Below are positions 28,002 through 41,195 of a DNA stretch of 64,000 bases, in pieces. The stretch is from Xanthostigma xanthostigma (lineage: Eukaryota > Arthropoda > Insecta > Raphidioptera > Raphidiidae), in NCBI GenBank assembly GCA_963575645.1, contig OY754465.1, positions 1,860,001 to 1,924,000 of the forward strand. Reading direction: 5' to 3'. The first letter of the stretch is position 1, and each line of letters begins with the position of its first letter. Under the pieces are notes generated by a model that saw only the letters and a list, made by a program, of their open reading frames with translations, had not been told where the DNA came from and did not search any database. A program made the translations under genes and the position numbers.

Positions 28002-28679
28002 ATAATCATTGAGTTTTTTCTTTTTTTTTTCTTTTTATTTTGTTTTATTTTATTCCACTTGATATTAATTATATATTATATTATGTATAGTTCTTAATTT
28101 TTTTTATTTTTGCAAACTTAAAAAAAAATATTTTTTCAATTTTTAATTATTTATTTCTTTAAATTTTTAAATCTTTTTAAATTTATTAAAAATATTTTTT
28201 AATTGTTATTTTTTTATCATACAGTGGAAAACTTGCGGGATGTGCACTTTTGGTTTTGCCAACTATAATTAATCTATCATTACGCTATTAGATATCCGGT
28301 CTATTATTTACTTCCTTGAAGTATAAGGAACAATTATTGTGAATGTCTACAGGAAGAAATAAAAAATTAAAACTATAAAAAGAAACAAATTTCTGGTGAT
28401 AATCCATTTTGGTTTTGGTACCAGCACGGTACGAACGTATGTCTAATATCAAATTATATTTACAGTAATTACTATATCTAGTAAAAGCGGTTAAACATTT
28501 TGAAATTGCTTTACTTTTACTTCATATACCGATTATTACGAAATATAATAAACAATTACACCAATTATTACATGTACATACTTATTTGAATGCGTTTATA
28601 CATCGTTGGTATTATGTAATCGAAAAGACACGAAAAAATAGTTACTTATAAATTATTATCATCATATATAATATTAATA
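28002..28679. other. Gene-free AT-rich stretch
   Basis: Long T and A runs to about 28220, then unremarkable AT-rich sequence. I see no gene and no repeat shared within the window. Confidence 0.5.
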
Positions 28680-29265
28680 CGCTAAGGTTAAAGATGTTTG
28701 CCTCCCTTTTTAGAAAAAAACTCGCAATTTCTCCACATAAATTATATATCATTTTACAGATGATTGCTTGCTCTACTGACATCGACAACTAAAAAATTTA
28801 TTATTGCTTTTGTTTTTGTAAATTAATTACAATACAGCAACGCTGAACAACGTCTGTCATTTGACGGCTTTAATTTTGAAACAACGTCAACACTTCGATC
28901 TGTCATCTGACCTTCATATTGTAATACAACAGACACAATACTGCATACTGCCATCTGACGGCTTTAATTTTGAAACAGCGAGCAACGCTGAAGAACTTCA
29001 CAGCAATGCTGCATGATGCCATCTGACGGCTTAGCTCAACGCTTTTGCTACTTGCGTCTCTATATGACAATTTTAGTAAAATATTTCTTCGATCTGTCAT
29101 CTGAGCTTCATATTGTAATACAACAAAAAGAAGAACGTTATAAGCAGTGTGCAAAATTAGAAACGAATTGAATACCTGCAATCATATTTAAAAAATAATT
29201 TTGTAAAGTGATAATTATTATACTTATTTAGTGCGAATAATTCACACAGGTCACACTAGTTAATA
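28680..29265. mobile_element. Interspersed repeat family A, copy 1
   Basis: About 590 bp matching 60495-61110 in inverted orientation with some indels. The shared outer edge reads gcgaataattcacacaggtc here and gacctgtgcgaattattcgc there. It contains several catctgacggctttaattt words. A ~92-aa ORF is kept in both copies, but it follows the repeat and resembles no protein I know. Confidence 0.7.
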
Positions 29266-31449
29266 TTTTATGACAGTTATTCTAGTACACTCTGTATCAA
29301 AATTTGAATATTGTGTAAATCGGGATATAATATATCCAGGTTAAGATCTCTTTCTGTAATTTCGTTTTCTTGCAGATTTTTTGCAAGTATTTGGTATCCT
29401 ATATAATTATGATGGGAAAAACTGTTTCGCAACTGTATCAACGTCCTTTAAGAACCAATTTTATTTCAAGCCGATCGAATTTTTGGGTGAACGTCAAAAT
29501 ATTCAACAAAAAGAGCAAGGAGTATAGTGCAGTGTATATTCATTAACTAACTTTTCTACCTGTTATTTTGCTTGGTGAATTAAAAGTAAATTTTATTCTA
29601 ACGAAAAAAATGTGTTCCAAGATTAATAATTTCAATCTTTCAAATCTTTGATTAACGTCTGATTAGAACTCTTCAATAAATACAATTATCGACCAATTTT
29701 TCAGACAATATATTAACAAAAAAATATATATATATATAATTAACGTTAATGTATTAATTATATTTTTTTTTTGTTAATATATTGTCTGAAAAATTGGTCG
29801 ATAATTGTGTTTATTGAAAACTTCAATCTTTAATAGTATGTTCGGTGAATATAGGTCAAGTAGTCTGCCCGGCTTCCTTATTTGTTGTGATATATGAGGA
29901 CAAAGTCATTCACACAAACATAGATATACTAATTATGCACGAATGTATGTAAGGTATTAACTAAGTCCCATCTTTTTTTTATTTATTGATATAATAAAAA
30001 TACTAATAAATAACAACAATATTATGTTTCATTATGGAGCTACACTAGTATCACATTATTATGTACGGACTCACTGCGTCTCACAAATTAAGTAACAGCA
30101 TAATATAATATTATTGCGTATTACAGCATTGTTTTACATTTAATTAATTGGCAATTTTTATCTAATAAAATCAGGCCGTCTCGCTGTAAATTGGAGTATT
30201 CATAACCTCACCGCCCCATTACTATAACTTTTTCACATTTGGACTGATAATAGAAGTGGTGAAAAAATTGAGGCCCGTGGCAAATTTTACTGAATGTAAT
30301 AATAAATGTTAGGATCCACGGTCCTCTTGGACCAGGGGCCTCCTCCGTCCTGCCAACCTATTGTTACGTCACTGTATACCGCATTATGTCATGGGTACTG
30401 CAACGCCAAACTTTACGTGAAACTTTGTTGTAGGTAATCACGACATAATTTTCTTACTTAAATAATTAATCAATAAAGCGTAAAGTATTTCATTATTATC
30501 AACAGATTAGACTAGGATGTATTACGACGAAAAACATTGATATATTATTTTCGTATATTTCTTTACAAAAAGGCAGAATATGTGAAATAATCATCTACTT
30601 TTATTCTATACTGAGCATAAAGAGGAATAAAATCGCAATCGAACTATTAGGGTGCAAACATATACTTCTGTCTTTTTTTACGCCATAAGCACTGGCAAAA
30701 AAAGCACGGGGGACCCGGCTTAAGAAATTTCTAATTTGCTCCCTCCTGGGCCAAAAGCTGGGTACGTCCATGTTAACGTCAAAGAAAAAGACAAAGTTTT
30801 TGAAACAGAGATACTTTATTCAGATCGAAGTACATCAACCAATCCTATCATCAGAGAAATCAGGGAATTACATCGAAGAAAGAGACGCTGATATATTTTC
30901 GATAGGCTTTGTCGCGTTCACTCACCGCACATTGAGCAAAGATTCATATAGTAAATTATTAAATATATGGAAATAATTCAGATACAAAAGACATTGCGTC
31001 ATTTGATACAATTACCTAGCCTAACAGAAAAAAAACACGAAAGTAATGTGGACAGACATGCTTTAATTTAAATAATTGTGTTGGCTTATCCTTTTCCTTA
31101 TAGCTAATCGGGCCACTGCCTAAATTTTCCTGGGCGGAAAATTCGAAATAAAAATAATATGTACACAAAATGTCTATAGATAGATTGTCGATTATAGATG
31201 CTCGATAGCTAAGTGCGCAAAATATGAACAAACGATACAGACGACTGGATCGGCTGCTGTCGAATTTTTCAAGATATAGACGTTCGACAGCTTAGGACAT
31301 TAGCGTCTATTCTAGTTGCTCAAGGCGTTCACTAACCCTAAATCCGTCTCTGTTTGAAGTCCGCTGAGAGAGTCGCATGGGTCTATAGTACCAATTCCTG
31401 TTCTTTTTTTTTCAAACGAGTTTAAAATTCTATCGATACTTTTATCAAT
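29266..31449. other. Gene-poor stretch with a palindromic repeat
   Basis: Contains a hairpin repeat at about 29680-29830 (listed separately). The rest, including 30180-30420 with ggtcctcttggaccagg, looks like decayed transposon sequence that I cannot classify. Short ORFs (for example 30770-30976) show no domain. Confidence 0.4.
29680..29830. repeat. Palindromic repeat family B, copy 1
   Basis: Arms built on attatcgaccaatttttcag and its complement face each other around an AT core. Related copies lie at about 52485-52560 (one arm) and 56868-56946 (both arms, no spacer). Confidence 0.75.
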
Positions 31450-32058
31450 GAGCTTATAAACGAGTTTTTTGACGTGATAACGTCTTATAAATTGATGAAT
31501 CACCAATCTTATAAATTGATAAAACACCGGCTGCATGCACGAAAAAGTGTAACGTTCCTAACGCGTAACGTTCCTAACGTAACGTTCCTAACGCGTAACG
31601 TTCCGCCTGACCCTGTGCGTGCTTTTTGCTAATTTCTCGCTCAATTTAAATCAGATCGGTTTGAAACCAGTCTTAAACGAAAGAGGAGAACATTTTACAT
31701 AGATTTCGTATAACAGAATTTGCCTAAACAGTTTTTTTATACAAATTTATATAGAAAAATAGCTGTATAAATGCAACATGAAAACGGCTGCATTTCTAAT
31801 GTTTAATTCAATTTTTTGACATTAGTATTTTGTGAAATGCAACGCCTTCTAAGTTAAGTATTGGAATAACTAATTATTATTAGAACATAATACTTTGACA
31901 GTTGCAAACGTCACTTTTGACATTTCTTATCATTCCGACACCAAGGATAAGCGGATTGAAACCAAATTTTGGGAGGTTTAGGTTATGTATTACGGAATAC
32001 GTTATCACGTAAAACTATCGTCCGTAAACCGACTTTACAGACAACCAATTTTTTTTAT
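31450..32058. mobile_element. Interspersed repeat family C, copy 1
   Basis: Matches about 46005-46585 in inverted orientation at both ends: one end holds gacgtgataacgtcttataa, the other cgtccgtaaaccgacttta. In between this copy has four gtaacgttcctaacg words in tandem (about 31549-31605). No transposase is seen. Confidence 0.65.
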
Positions 32059-32373
32059 TAAATAACTGGAATGCGCTCCGACTAATTAAATAATAGTATT
32101 GGATTTTTTGTCTACCGGTTAAAACGGGAACACAAGTTTTTGAAGTTGTTTAAATAAATATGTTTCCTTCCAGGAGGCTAGACGTCATTTACTACGAATA
32201 TGCAGTTTACAGGGAACATAGGCGACCTGATTAAGTAGTATATTATATATTAAAATTTTATCATTTGTATCTTCATAAATACCTAAGTACTTAAAATACG
32301 AAACAATCATAATACCTATTTTCATTTTTTTTATATTTGTGTAATTGTTAAATTTGAACCTGGGTAGGTACTA

Positions 32374-32613
32374 TACTGCCCTAAAAAGGCAAAGGGCAGT
32401 AAGTGACATTTTATTGACAAAATGAGTTCATACTGAAGCCAACGACAGCAGTAAGTGCTGCAGCAATAATTTTATTGTCTTTAAAAAATGTTTCCTCCAT
32501 GTTTTGGTTTCCATAATCTAAAATTCTGTACGGTCAAGACATTTTTAGTAAATCTTGATTTACTCAAATTCATAAGTTTGTCACTTACTGCCTTTTGCCT
32601 TTTTACGGCAGTA
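32374..32613. mobile_element. 240-bp MITE, Tc1/mariner-like
   Basis: Inverted ends tactgccctaaaaaggca and its complement, matching over about 35 bp with two mismatches, flanked by TA on both sides. There is no coding capacity. Confidence 0.75.
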
Positions 32614-33060
32614 TAGGGGTCTATAGAAATCCTTTCACAATCTATACATAATTTCATCACATTAGCCCATTTGCCGAAAAATGCCTAGGTATGAAGTTGG
32701 TAGATTAAAATTAAAGCATTTCAAAACAAATAAAAAGGCGATCCCTTTCAAAAGGTTGTCATTCCGCAAAAGTGTTCTTTGTGCAAGACTTTTTTATTTG
32801 TGATTCGAACAGCTGCTATGGTACAAACGGTAAAAAGTCTTAATTTAATCTTTTCGTTAATCTATTGACGTTCTATAAAATTTAGTACCACAGTGTAAAT
32901 TGTGCATATTTATATCTTTTTTGTATAGGTATTATTTAAAACACATTTTCCGAAGTAAATTTCATTTGAATATAAAATGTTTATCGTTAGAAAAAATTGA
33001 ACCTTAGCAAACAAATGATTTTTCTGTTTAAGGAGCTACAGAATTTGTGACTTTACTTAC
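32614..33060. other. Gene-free stretch
   Basis: AT-rich sequence between a MITE and the second exon of the unidentified minus-strand gene. It probably includes that gene's next intron. I see nothing else. Confidence 0.4.
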
Positions 33061-34089
33061 ATTAACGGCACTTCGAAGTTTTCCAGTCAAGCTTGACGAG
33101 AATTTGGTTCGAAATGGGGGTCTTTTAACAAATCGTTCTATTTTCCATGAAGCACGAGTATTACCCGTCGCAGAACTGGTGGTAACTGTATTTGTGGAAT
33201 TATTTCCAGATGCAATAAAATTAACACTAGGAGGCGACGGGTTATTATTAGAGCCATTATTATTATTATTATTAGCACACAAAATACTATTCCAAGGCGA
33301 TGGTGGATTTGGGGCACTAGGTGGTGGCAAAATATATAACATGGTGAAAAAAAAAATTAACACTTCAACATGCAAAACACTTTTCACTTTTAAACACCGT
33401 CATTATATCCGTGCTTGCACTGCGAGAACTTATTTCAAAACACTAAAACGAACAAAAAATAACGCGATTTTGATAGATTCGCAGCGCATCCCACCCACCC
33501 AACGTCAAATCATAAACTAAAATCAAGTTGAGTGCACGTTCTTTGATGGAACATAATTATATTTATGTCAAGTAACTCTTGTAAATGAGAGATAGAAATA
33601 TTTCCCTCTCCATTGCAACGTGGTGCGCAAGTGTGTTGAATAAAGAGAAGTCTTGGAGCCCTATTATACTCGTATAGGTACCTTCGCCTATACAAAGCGC
33701 CAATTTACAGCCAAAACAACGGGTCTCTACAAGGCTAACAACCTCGGCTAAAAACAAACAATAATCAAAATATATTTCAATATTTACAATTATTGCTATT
33801 TCTCATAGGGAACCAATACCTACATAAATTATGACAAAAAACATTAGGTACCTACAGTTTTAGATATCTGACTTTAGTATCGATAACTATTTCATAAATA
33901 TATGAAAGTACGTGTTACCAAAGAAAAATGTCACATCTTATATATATTATGCGCATAAAGATGATTTTTTTTAATGAATAAAAAAAAACCACATAATTTA
34001 AGTTCAATATAAAATATGTACTAGGTACTTACGGAACTTTGTGGAGAACTAGCACAGCTAGGCGATCTTTGCACTGTAACTAAAGCCAT
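33061..34089 (-). CDS. Unidentified gene, 5' exons only
   Basis: Probable first exon 34033-34089 encodes MALVTVQRSPSCASSPQSS and ends at a good GTAAGT donor. A second exon at about 33061-33313 ends at another GTAAGT donor and encodes a Pro/Asn/Ser-rich low-complexity stretch followed by a basic segment (WKIERFVKRPPFRTKF). The acceptor at 33313 does not keep phase with exon 1, so either the true acceptor or the first exon differs. Downstream exons were not found. No family recognised. The long Asn run comes from a TTA/ATT microsatellite. Confidence 0.4.
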
Positions 34090-35513
<1,424 letters not shown>

Positions 35514-36426
35514 GTATTTTATTTTATGTACTACACAAATAAATAAAATTTGTTGACTTCTTGCAGCTATTTGCTTTTTTTCAGAAGAGCGTGCATTAAT
35601 TACATGACAAATGTAACGTTTCTTTAATTTTTTGAAGATTGGTATACACAACTTCAAAACAAGATCCATTAATAGTTCAAAAATTATCTGTAGCGCTTTA
35701 GCCACTTATTTAATACCCTATATATCACTAGCAAAGATCGGGAGAAAGACTTAAACACTACGGTGCAGACACATATACGTTTGTCTCACTTATTATACTC
35801 CGAGTCTCATGCGCATGTCCGTGAATGGATGCGCGTCAGTGTAAAGCCTCCACTACACACGTGGCCAGCACCGCCACTTACAGGCACTCACGATTGTGTA
35901 GAGGGCATATTCGTCGGTGCGTGGACATAATCGCCTGTAATCGGTTGATTGTCGGTACATCAAAGGAATACGTGGCCAGCATCGTGCGCCCGTACACACA
36001 ATCGGACCGGCACGATTGTGTGGAGGGCTAGGCAATCATCGCGGCGATGATAGGCACTTATTTGAGTGGCGGTGCTGGCCACGTGTGTAGTGGAGGCATG
36101 AAAGGGAGGTGGCTTGCTCTATTCCACTTACTAATTGCCCCACTACAGACGCGACACTTGCGCACAAGGGGTCAAGTAAAAAGAAATAGATAGAAAACAG
36201 TCGTTTGCTGTCTCACTTCATGGGCCACGTTTCCACTTACAGCCACTAGCAATATAGAAATTATTAAATATATGGCTTTAGCACATAGTACCAGATCTGT
36301 TGTCTCTCCAAATAAGTCTTATTTTTGAAAAATAAACTAAATTTGTAATATGCTTTTTTATGAACGCAATGTTCTATTGACTGTCAAAAAGAAGACGTAT
36401 TTGCTCTCGTTTTTCTTCTTTTGTTT
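35514..36426. other. Gene-free stretch with a MITE
   Basis: Contains the 252-bp MITE at 35846-36097, listed separately. The remainder shows no exon I can support, although a 3'-terminal-exon-like ORF begins at its right edge. Confidence 0.45.
35846..36097. mobile_element. 252-bp MITE with 33-bp inverted ends
   Basis: Both ends begin gcctccactacacacgtggc and match over 33 bp. The interior repeats cacgattgtgt-type words and is GC-richer than its surroundings. No target duplication is obvious and there is no coding capacity. Confidence 0.85.
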
Positions 36427-36541
36427 CAGGACTTTTAGGTTTGGACAAGGAATAATCTTACTGAAAATTGTTGGTACAGATTTCCAAACGAAATTTAAAT
36501 TCGAGGAATTGTTTGGTATTATCAGATACGCGATAAAATAA
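36427..36541 (+). CDS. Possible 3'-terminal exon of an unidentified gene
   Basis: A strong acceptor (cttttgtttcag) at about 36415-36429 is followed by an open frame ending in TAA at 36539-36541. It encodes about 35 residues (FRFGQGIILLKIVG, then FKFEELFGIIRYAIK). The composition looks like real protein. It ends 200 bp before the convergent MMAB stop. No upstream exon was found and I do not recognise the protein; it may also be chance or transposon-derived. Confidence 0.3.
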
Positions 36542-36741
36542 AAAAAAATTTTATTTATGTAACAGTTATTAATATTTAATACTTATTTAATATAATGGAA
36601 CAATACAAATATTTCGCTTTATAGAATTTACATAAACCTAACTTGAGTTTTTCTCCGTTTCACTAATCTATTGCTATAAATGTTCATACTATATTATATT
36701 ATATAACATATTACATGGGTTTAACTTACATTTTATTATAA

Positions 36742-38365
36742 TTATTGGGGCTGAACTTTTTCATCTGGTTTTGGAACATAAACTGATTCTGTTCTTTTAT
36801 CATATTTAGCTGCCATTCTTGCAACGGTGAACAAAAAATCTGATAACCTATTTAAGTAAATTTGAGCTTCCCTATCAAGTATTTTATCGTTTACTAAAGG
36901 GACAATAACTCGTTCGGTTTTTCTGCACACCGATCTCGTAACATGAAGCCATGCGCTTGCTTTGCCGCCTCCCTAAAAATTCATTATCAATTTGGCTTCC
37001 TTTTAATTTTAGGCTGGTGCTAGTTGTCCGATAATTAGACGAATAATTTTTGTTTATTCGTCCGGTAATTATTTTTTTTTCACTTCGAGACTGATTTTCT
37101 AAAAAATATATATTTAATTGACTGTCAATTAAATATACATTTTTTAGAAAACGCAGTTCTATTCAAACAATCAACTATCTAATTCGCATACCCCGTTATC
37201 GTTCACCCCGGAATTGTTTTTTTTTTTTTTAAACTCAACATTTGCCCCTTCCGTTTCACTGCGAGACAATTCGCATACCCCTTTATAGTTCACCCCGGAA
37301 TTACAATTCGCATACCCGTTTATCGTTCACCCCGGAATTGTTTCTTTAAAAACTCCACATTTGCCCCTTCCCGTTTCACTGCGAGACAATTCGCATACCC
37401 CTTTATCAAAAAAATCGGTGGTTTTCAATCTTCATGAAAATGTGAGTTTTAAGTTGTAGTCTCAAAGTGAAAAAAATAAAATAAAAAGTAAAAACAAAAT
37501 TTATTCCGGTACCGGGAATCGAACCCGGGCCTCTTGGGTGAGAGCCAGGCACGCTACTTATTACACCGTAATTGAATATGTCAAGATAGCTTTGTATTTA
37601 TATATTATTCATACAGTAGTCATCCGGTTGGTGGACGAATAAAATAAATAAGTCGTCCGATTACCGGACGAATAAAAAAAAATTATTCGTCCGATTAACG
37701 GACGACTAGACACTTCCTTAATTTTAACTGAAATAAAATTTGACATATTTACTTACCGGTATGACGAATTGCTCAGCGGGAGGTACTTGGCTCGAATAGT
37801 CATGTATCCATTCCTCTAATTCTTTCGTATAAGACTTTCCAATAGTGAGTGGGGGAGACTTATCATCATATTTAGAAATACAAGTTGTTATATCAATTAA
37901 TATTGTTTGTATACGTTTAATTTTATCTACATATTCATGATCTGAATCTTGCCCAATTTCTTTTGCGTATCTAATTCGAAAGCAAATAAATAAATACAGA
38001 GAATTTTGATAAACGTGGTTTTAAATTTTACAAACCCTAAGTAACACGTTAATTCTTCAGTAGCTCCAATTGCTTGGAATATTTTATGGTCTTTAGATTT
38101 CACTATTCCACTCAACGTTTTAGATTGGCCATTATCACCTGTATAGGTTATTGGTTTTTTAGACTTACTTTTCGGGTCGCTTGCCGAACTATAGCAAAGC
38201 TGTGATCTGTTGAAAAATTGTTATTATTTACTGTCATCGTCAAAAAGCTTTTTTTGAAATTAAATAACCTTACCCATTTGAAAATGTTTTCCATAACGGC
38301 GATAAACATAGTTGACTTCTATGAGTAAATAGTCTTGCCAAAACTAATCCAGAATTTGATGCCAT
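36742..38365 (-). CDS. MMAB: Cob(I)yrinic acid a,c-diamide adenosyltransferase
   Basis: Four exons: 38274-38365, 38036-38206, 37757-37970 and 36742-36972. All junctions are GT-AG and keep phase, giving 235 aa. The start is MASNSGLVLARLFTHR, an Arg-containing mitochondrial-type leader. The core has ITYTGDNGQSKTLSG, GATEELTCYLG, the region before FVIPGGGKASAWLH, and TRSVCRKTERVIVPL, the ATP- and cobalamin-binding signature of PduO-type enzymes. The reaction transfers adenosyl from ATP to cob(I)alamin, supplying coenzyme for mitochondrial methylmalonyl-CoA mutase. Intron 3 contains a ~690-bp MITE-like element with a tRNA-Glu-like segment. Length compares with about 250 aa in human. Confidence 0.93.
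37020..37709. mobile_element. ~690-bp terminal-inverted-repeat element in MMAB intron 3
   Basis: The ends read ctagttgtccgataattaga on the left and, in reverse complement, ctagtcgtccgttaatcgga on the right; they match imperfectly over about 60 bp. Inside are four direct repeats of attcgcatacccctttatcg (about 37181-37400). At 37503-37572, minus strand, there is a tRNA-Glu-like segment. Confidence 0.7.
37503..37572 (-). repeat. tRNA-Glu(CUC)-like segment
   Basis: The T arm cccgggttcgattcccggta is perfect, and the anticodon arm cctggctctcacccaag places CTC in the loop with one mismatch in the stem. The 5' acceptor strand does not pair with taccgga and the D arm is altered. It is therefore more likely a tRNA-derived repeat or pseudogene than a working gene. 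Confidence 0.5.
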
Positions 38366-38631
38366 TTTACAATGATTAAAAAATGATGTAATAACGAATA
38401 GAACAAATCACATACATTCTATAAAATACATCAACATTTGCGTTTCATTTCATACTATATTTTCTAGTTTCTACCATTAAAGATTATTCCGGTTTCCACC
38501 TTGGTTTCCACCTTCACCTCGGTTAACATGTGATAATTATAAAACAGAAAACCATTCTGAAATTAGGCAACAGACACCTACACAGAAAAAACCTTAGATC
38601 AAAGATATAGAAGATGCTAGTTAGTAGTTAC

Positions 38632-39168
38632 TAGTGATGTGCCGGATCGTTAAAAATGTATATCCGCGAATACAGATCTGTTTACGGATATTTGGTTTCA
38701 AGATCCGCGGCTACGGATACGGATCTTAACTTTCTTAGAGTACGCGGCGGTAAATATTGCACATCGACCTTTGGAAAGAGACTATCTCTTATGGGAAAAA
38801 GTTATTGACCTCTTTAAGAGTTAACTCTCATAACAGATTGTCTCTTTCCAAAGATCGATGTGCAATATCTCATTATAAAGATAGTTGATTTAGTACCTTT
38901 GAGTTATGTACTATTGGTATGGTACTCACTACGATAAATGTTTGCAACATAAAAGTGCCAAATACGATTTTAAAAAATAAAAAATAATCTGAATGGAATT
39001 TAACAGTTTTTCAGTGTTATTTAATCACATATATATATATAAAATTTCATATATGAATTGAAAATTAATAAGGTAAAAGATCCGTAAAATATCCGCTCGA
39101 AAACTAACGGATACGGATTTTTCTTCTCCCTCGGATATCCGCGGATACGGATATCCGGCACATCACTA
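38632..39168. mobile_element. 537-bp hAT MITE with perfect 8-bp target duplication
   Basis: The inverted ends tagtgatgtgccggat are identical over 16 bp. The flanking 8 bp gtagttac occur at 38624-38631 and again at 39169-39176. An 8-bp duplication and a TAGTG-type terminus are hAT hallmarks. The interior is rich in ggatacgga/tatccg words and carries a hairpin around gatcgatgtgcaat. Part of the interior (38812-39003) recurs at about 44010-44196. Confidence 0.92.
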
Positions 39169-39176
39169 GTAGTTAC

Positions 39177-39797
39177 ACCTGTTTCCATAGTAGCGATGTA
39201 AAACATTTCCATCGTTCGAAAACCAAAAAAAACGGGAAATTCATAGCCTAAAAAGGTTGTAAATACCAACCGTTGATTACATGGCGTTTCCATAGTGGCT
39301 CTTGATATTTTAAAATTTTAGAAAATCATCGATTTTTATTTTTGAATTTATTATTATTTTTTCCTTAGAAGCCGCCATTCGCCATCTATCAATTTGAGAT
39401 CAATGGAAGGTACTTAGGAGCTTTCCATTTGATATTTTGACCAGAAAACGGATAACTTTGACACTTGACAAGTAAATTAAAATATGAAATAAATTTGGAA
39501 GTCAGAAAAAAGTCATGAAGAACATTTTATTTTTTGTAAACAGAAACTTGCCTACTCTTATTTGTGTGAGTTGACATCACTGTTTTTAACACCATTTAGC
39601 AATCATTTAGTTAAATATTTCATTAGTGGGATTTTGAGCATCCGTCGCGGAAGAATGTATTAAAAAAGATACACATTTCTCTGTTTGATTTTGCTGTTTT
39701 GTTACTGAAAAAAACGGGAAATTTTTGCGCTCTCCCACTTTCGTTAAATATTTAAGTATTATATAAAAATGAATCAAATTTCTTTTAGATATAAGCA
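39177..39797. other. Upstream region of OXSM
   Basis: 620 bp, AT-rich, with no convincing ORF. It presumably contains the OXSM promoter and 5' UTR. No other structure seen. Confidence 0.4.
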
Positions 39798-41195
39798 TTG
39801 GGAAAAATGCTATTTAAATCGTACAAACAACCCAGTTATAAAAATGCTTTTGTTCCCTGTATTAACCATGTTCGGAGTCTTTTTCAAGAAAAGAAGGAAC
39901 CTAAAGTAAAAAAAAAGCCAGAAATCGATTCCTGCAAATTAAGAAGAGTAGTTGTAACTGGAATTGGGCTAGTGTCCCCAGTCGGCTGCAATGTTAACAA
40001 AGCATGGGATGGTGTACTCACGGGGGCTAGTCACGTTACGAAACTCGGATCCGAATACGATCAGCTCCCTTGTAAAGTAGCTGCAATTATAGACGAAAAG
40101 GAACTCGATCTGAAGGGCCGTTTACCCGAGAATAAATTACGTACAATGAGTAAAGCAACTGCTTACGCAATGATTGCTGCTGAAGAAGCAATTAAAGATT
40201 CAAAATTTATTCCGCAAGACATTCACTCAAAACAAAGGACTGGCGTGTCAGTCGGAACGGGCATGGTTGATTTTAATGATATTATTCAAACAAACGATAC
40301 ATTAAAGACCAGTTATAATAAAGTTAGTCCATATTTTACGCCGAGAATATTACCAAATATGGCAGCCGGTCAAATAAGTATTGAGTACGGTTGTTTGGGT
40401 CCGAATAATTCGAATACGGCAGCTTGTGCTACCGGTTTGCATGCGATCGGCGACGCTTTTAGATTAATACGACACGGTTACGCGGATGTAATGATTTGCG
40501 GCAGCACCGAAGCCCCAATAAGCCCACTAGCGATGGCCGGTTTTTGTAGAATAAGAGCGGTTAGTACGAATTTTAACGAAACTCCAGAATTAGCTTCCAG
40601 GCCTTTCGATAGAGATCGCGATGGATTCGTAATGGGAGAAGGTGCGGGAATATTAGTTTTGGAAGAAGCTGAACACGCGATGAAAAGAAAGGCGTACATT
40701 TATGCAGAAGTTCGCGGATACGGAAGTTCGAGCGACGCGGCACACATCACGGCTCCGAGAGAAGACGGAACCGGTCAGATGCTGTCTATGAGCAACGCCA
40801 TAAAAGATGCCAATATTAATAATTCCGATGTCAGCTATATAAATGCCCACGCCTCATCTACGCAGTTGGGCGATGCTATCGAGGCCAAGGCCATTAAAAC
40901 ATTGTTCGGAGAACATTCTTGGGAATTGGCCATTTCGTCTACAAAAGGTGCTCACGGACACCTGTTGGGGGGTGCTGGCAGTTTAGAAACAATTTTTACA
41001 GTCAAAGCCATTCAAACCGGCTTACTTCCTCCGACGGTAAACGCGTTCAATGTTCCCCAAGACGAAAATATGAATTATATTCCTTTAATGAAAAAGGAAT
41101 GGTACTCGCATCGTAGGATTTCATTAAAAAACTCTTTCGGATTCGGAGGGACTAATGCGACGCTAATCGTTTCGGCATTTAGAGAAAAAGTGTGA
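39798..41195 (+). CDS. OXSM: Mitochondrial 3-oxoacyl-ACP synthase (beta-ketoacyl synthase II)
   Basis: A single exon of 465 aa. The first ~45 residues are Lys-rich and fit a mitochondrial leader; the enzyme core starts at RRVVVTGIGLVSPVG. The KAS catalytic triad is present: Cys210 in NTAACATG, His351 in NAHASSTQLGD and His387 in GAHGHLLGGAG, with the closing NSFGFGGTNAT loop. The reaction condenses malonyl-ACP with acyl-ACP in mitochondrial fatty-acid synthesis, which feeds lipoate formation. An ATG at residue 4 is an alternative start. AATAAA at 41202 and 41235. It is convergent with GGNBP2. Confidence 0.96.
   Translation: MGKMLFKSYKQPSYKNAFVPCINHVRSLFQEKKEPKVKKKPEIDSCKLRRVVVTGIGLVSPVGCNVNKAWDGVLTGASHVTKLGSEYDQLPCKVAAIIDEKELDLKGRLPENKLRTMSKATAYAMIAAEEAIKDSKFIPQDIHSKQRTGVSVGTGMVDFNDIIQTNDTLKTSYNKVSPYFTPRILPNMAAGQISIEYGCLGPNNSNTAACATGLHAIGDAFRLIRHGYADVMICGSTEAPISPLAMAGFCRIRAVSTNFNETPELASRPFDRDRDGFVMGEGAGILVLEEAEHAMKRKAYIYAEVRGYGSSSDAAHITAPREDGTGQMLSMSNAIKDANINNSDVSYINAHASSTQLGDAIEAKAIKTLFGEHSWELAISSTKGAHGHLLGGAGSLETIFTVKAIQTGLLPPTVNAFNVPQDENMNYIPLMKKEWYSHRRISLKNSFGFGGTNATLIVSAFREKV

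Noticed and set aside
28903-29181. 92-aa ORF conserved at 60586-60864
   Set aside because: Both lie in interspersed repeat family A. The likeness is at DNA level across the whole repeat and the protein has no recognisable features.
33047-33520. 157-aa plus-strand ORF
   Set aside because: It lies antisense to the better-supported minus-strand exon with GTAAGT donor. Leu-rich runs come from a microsatellite.
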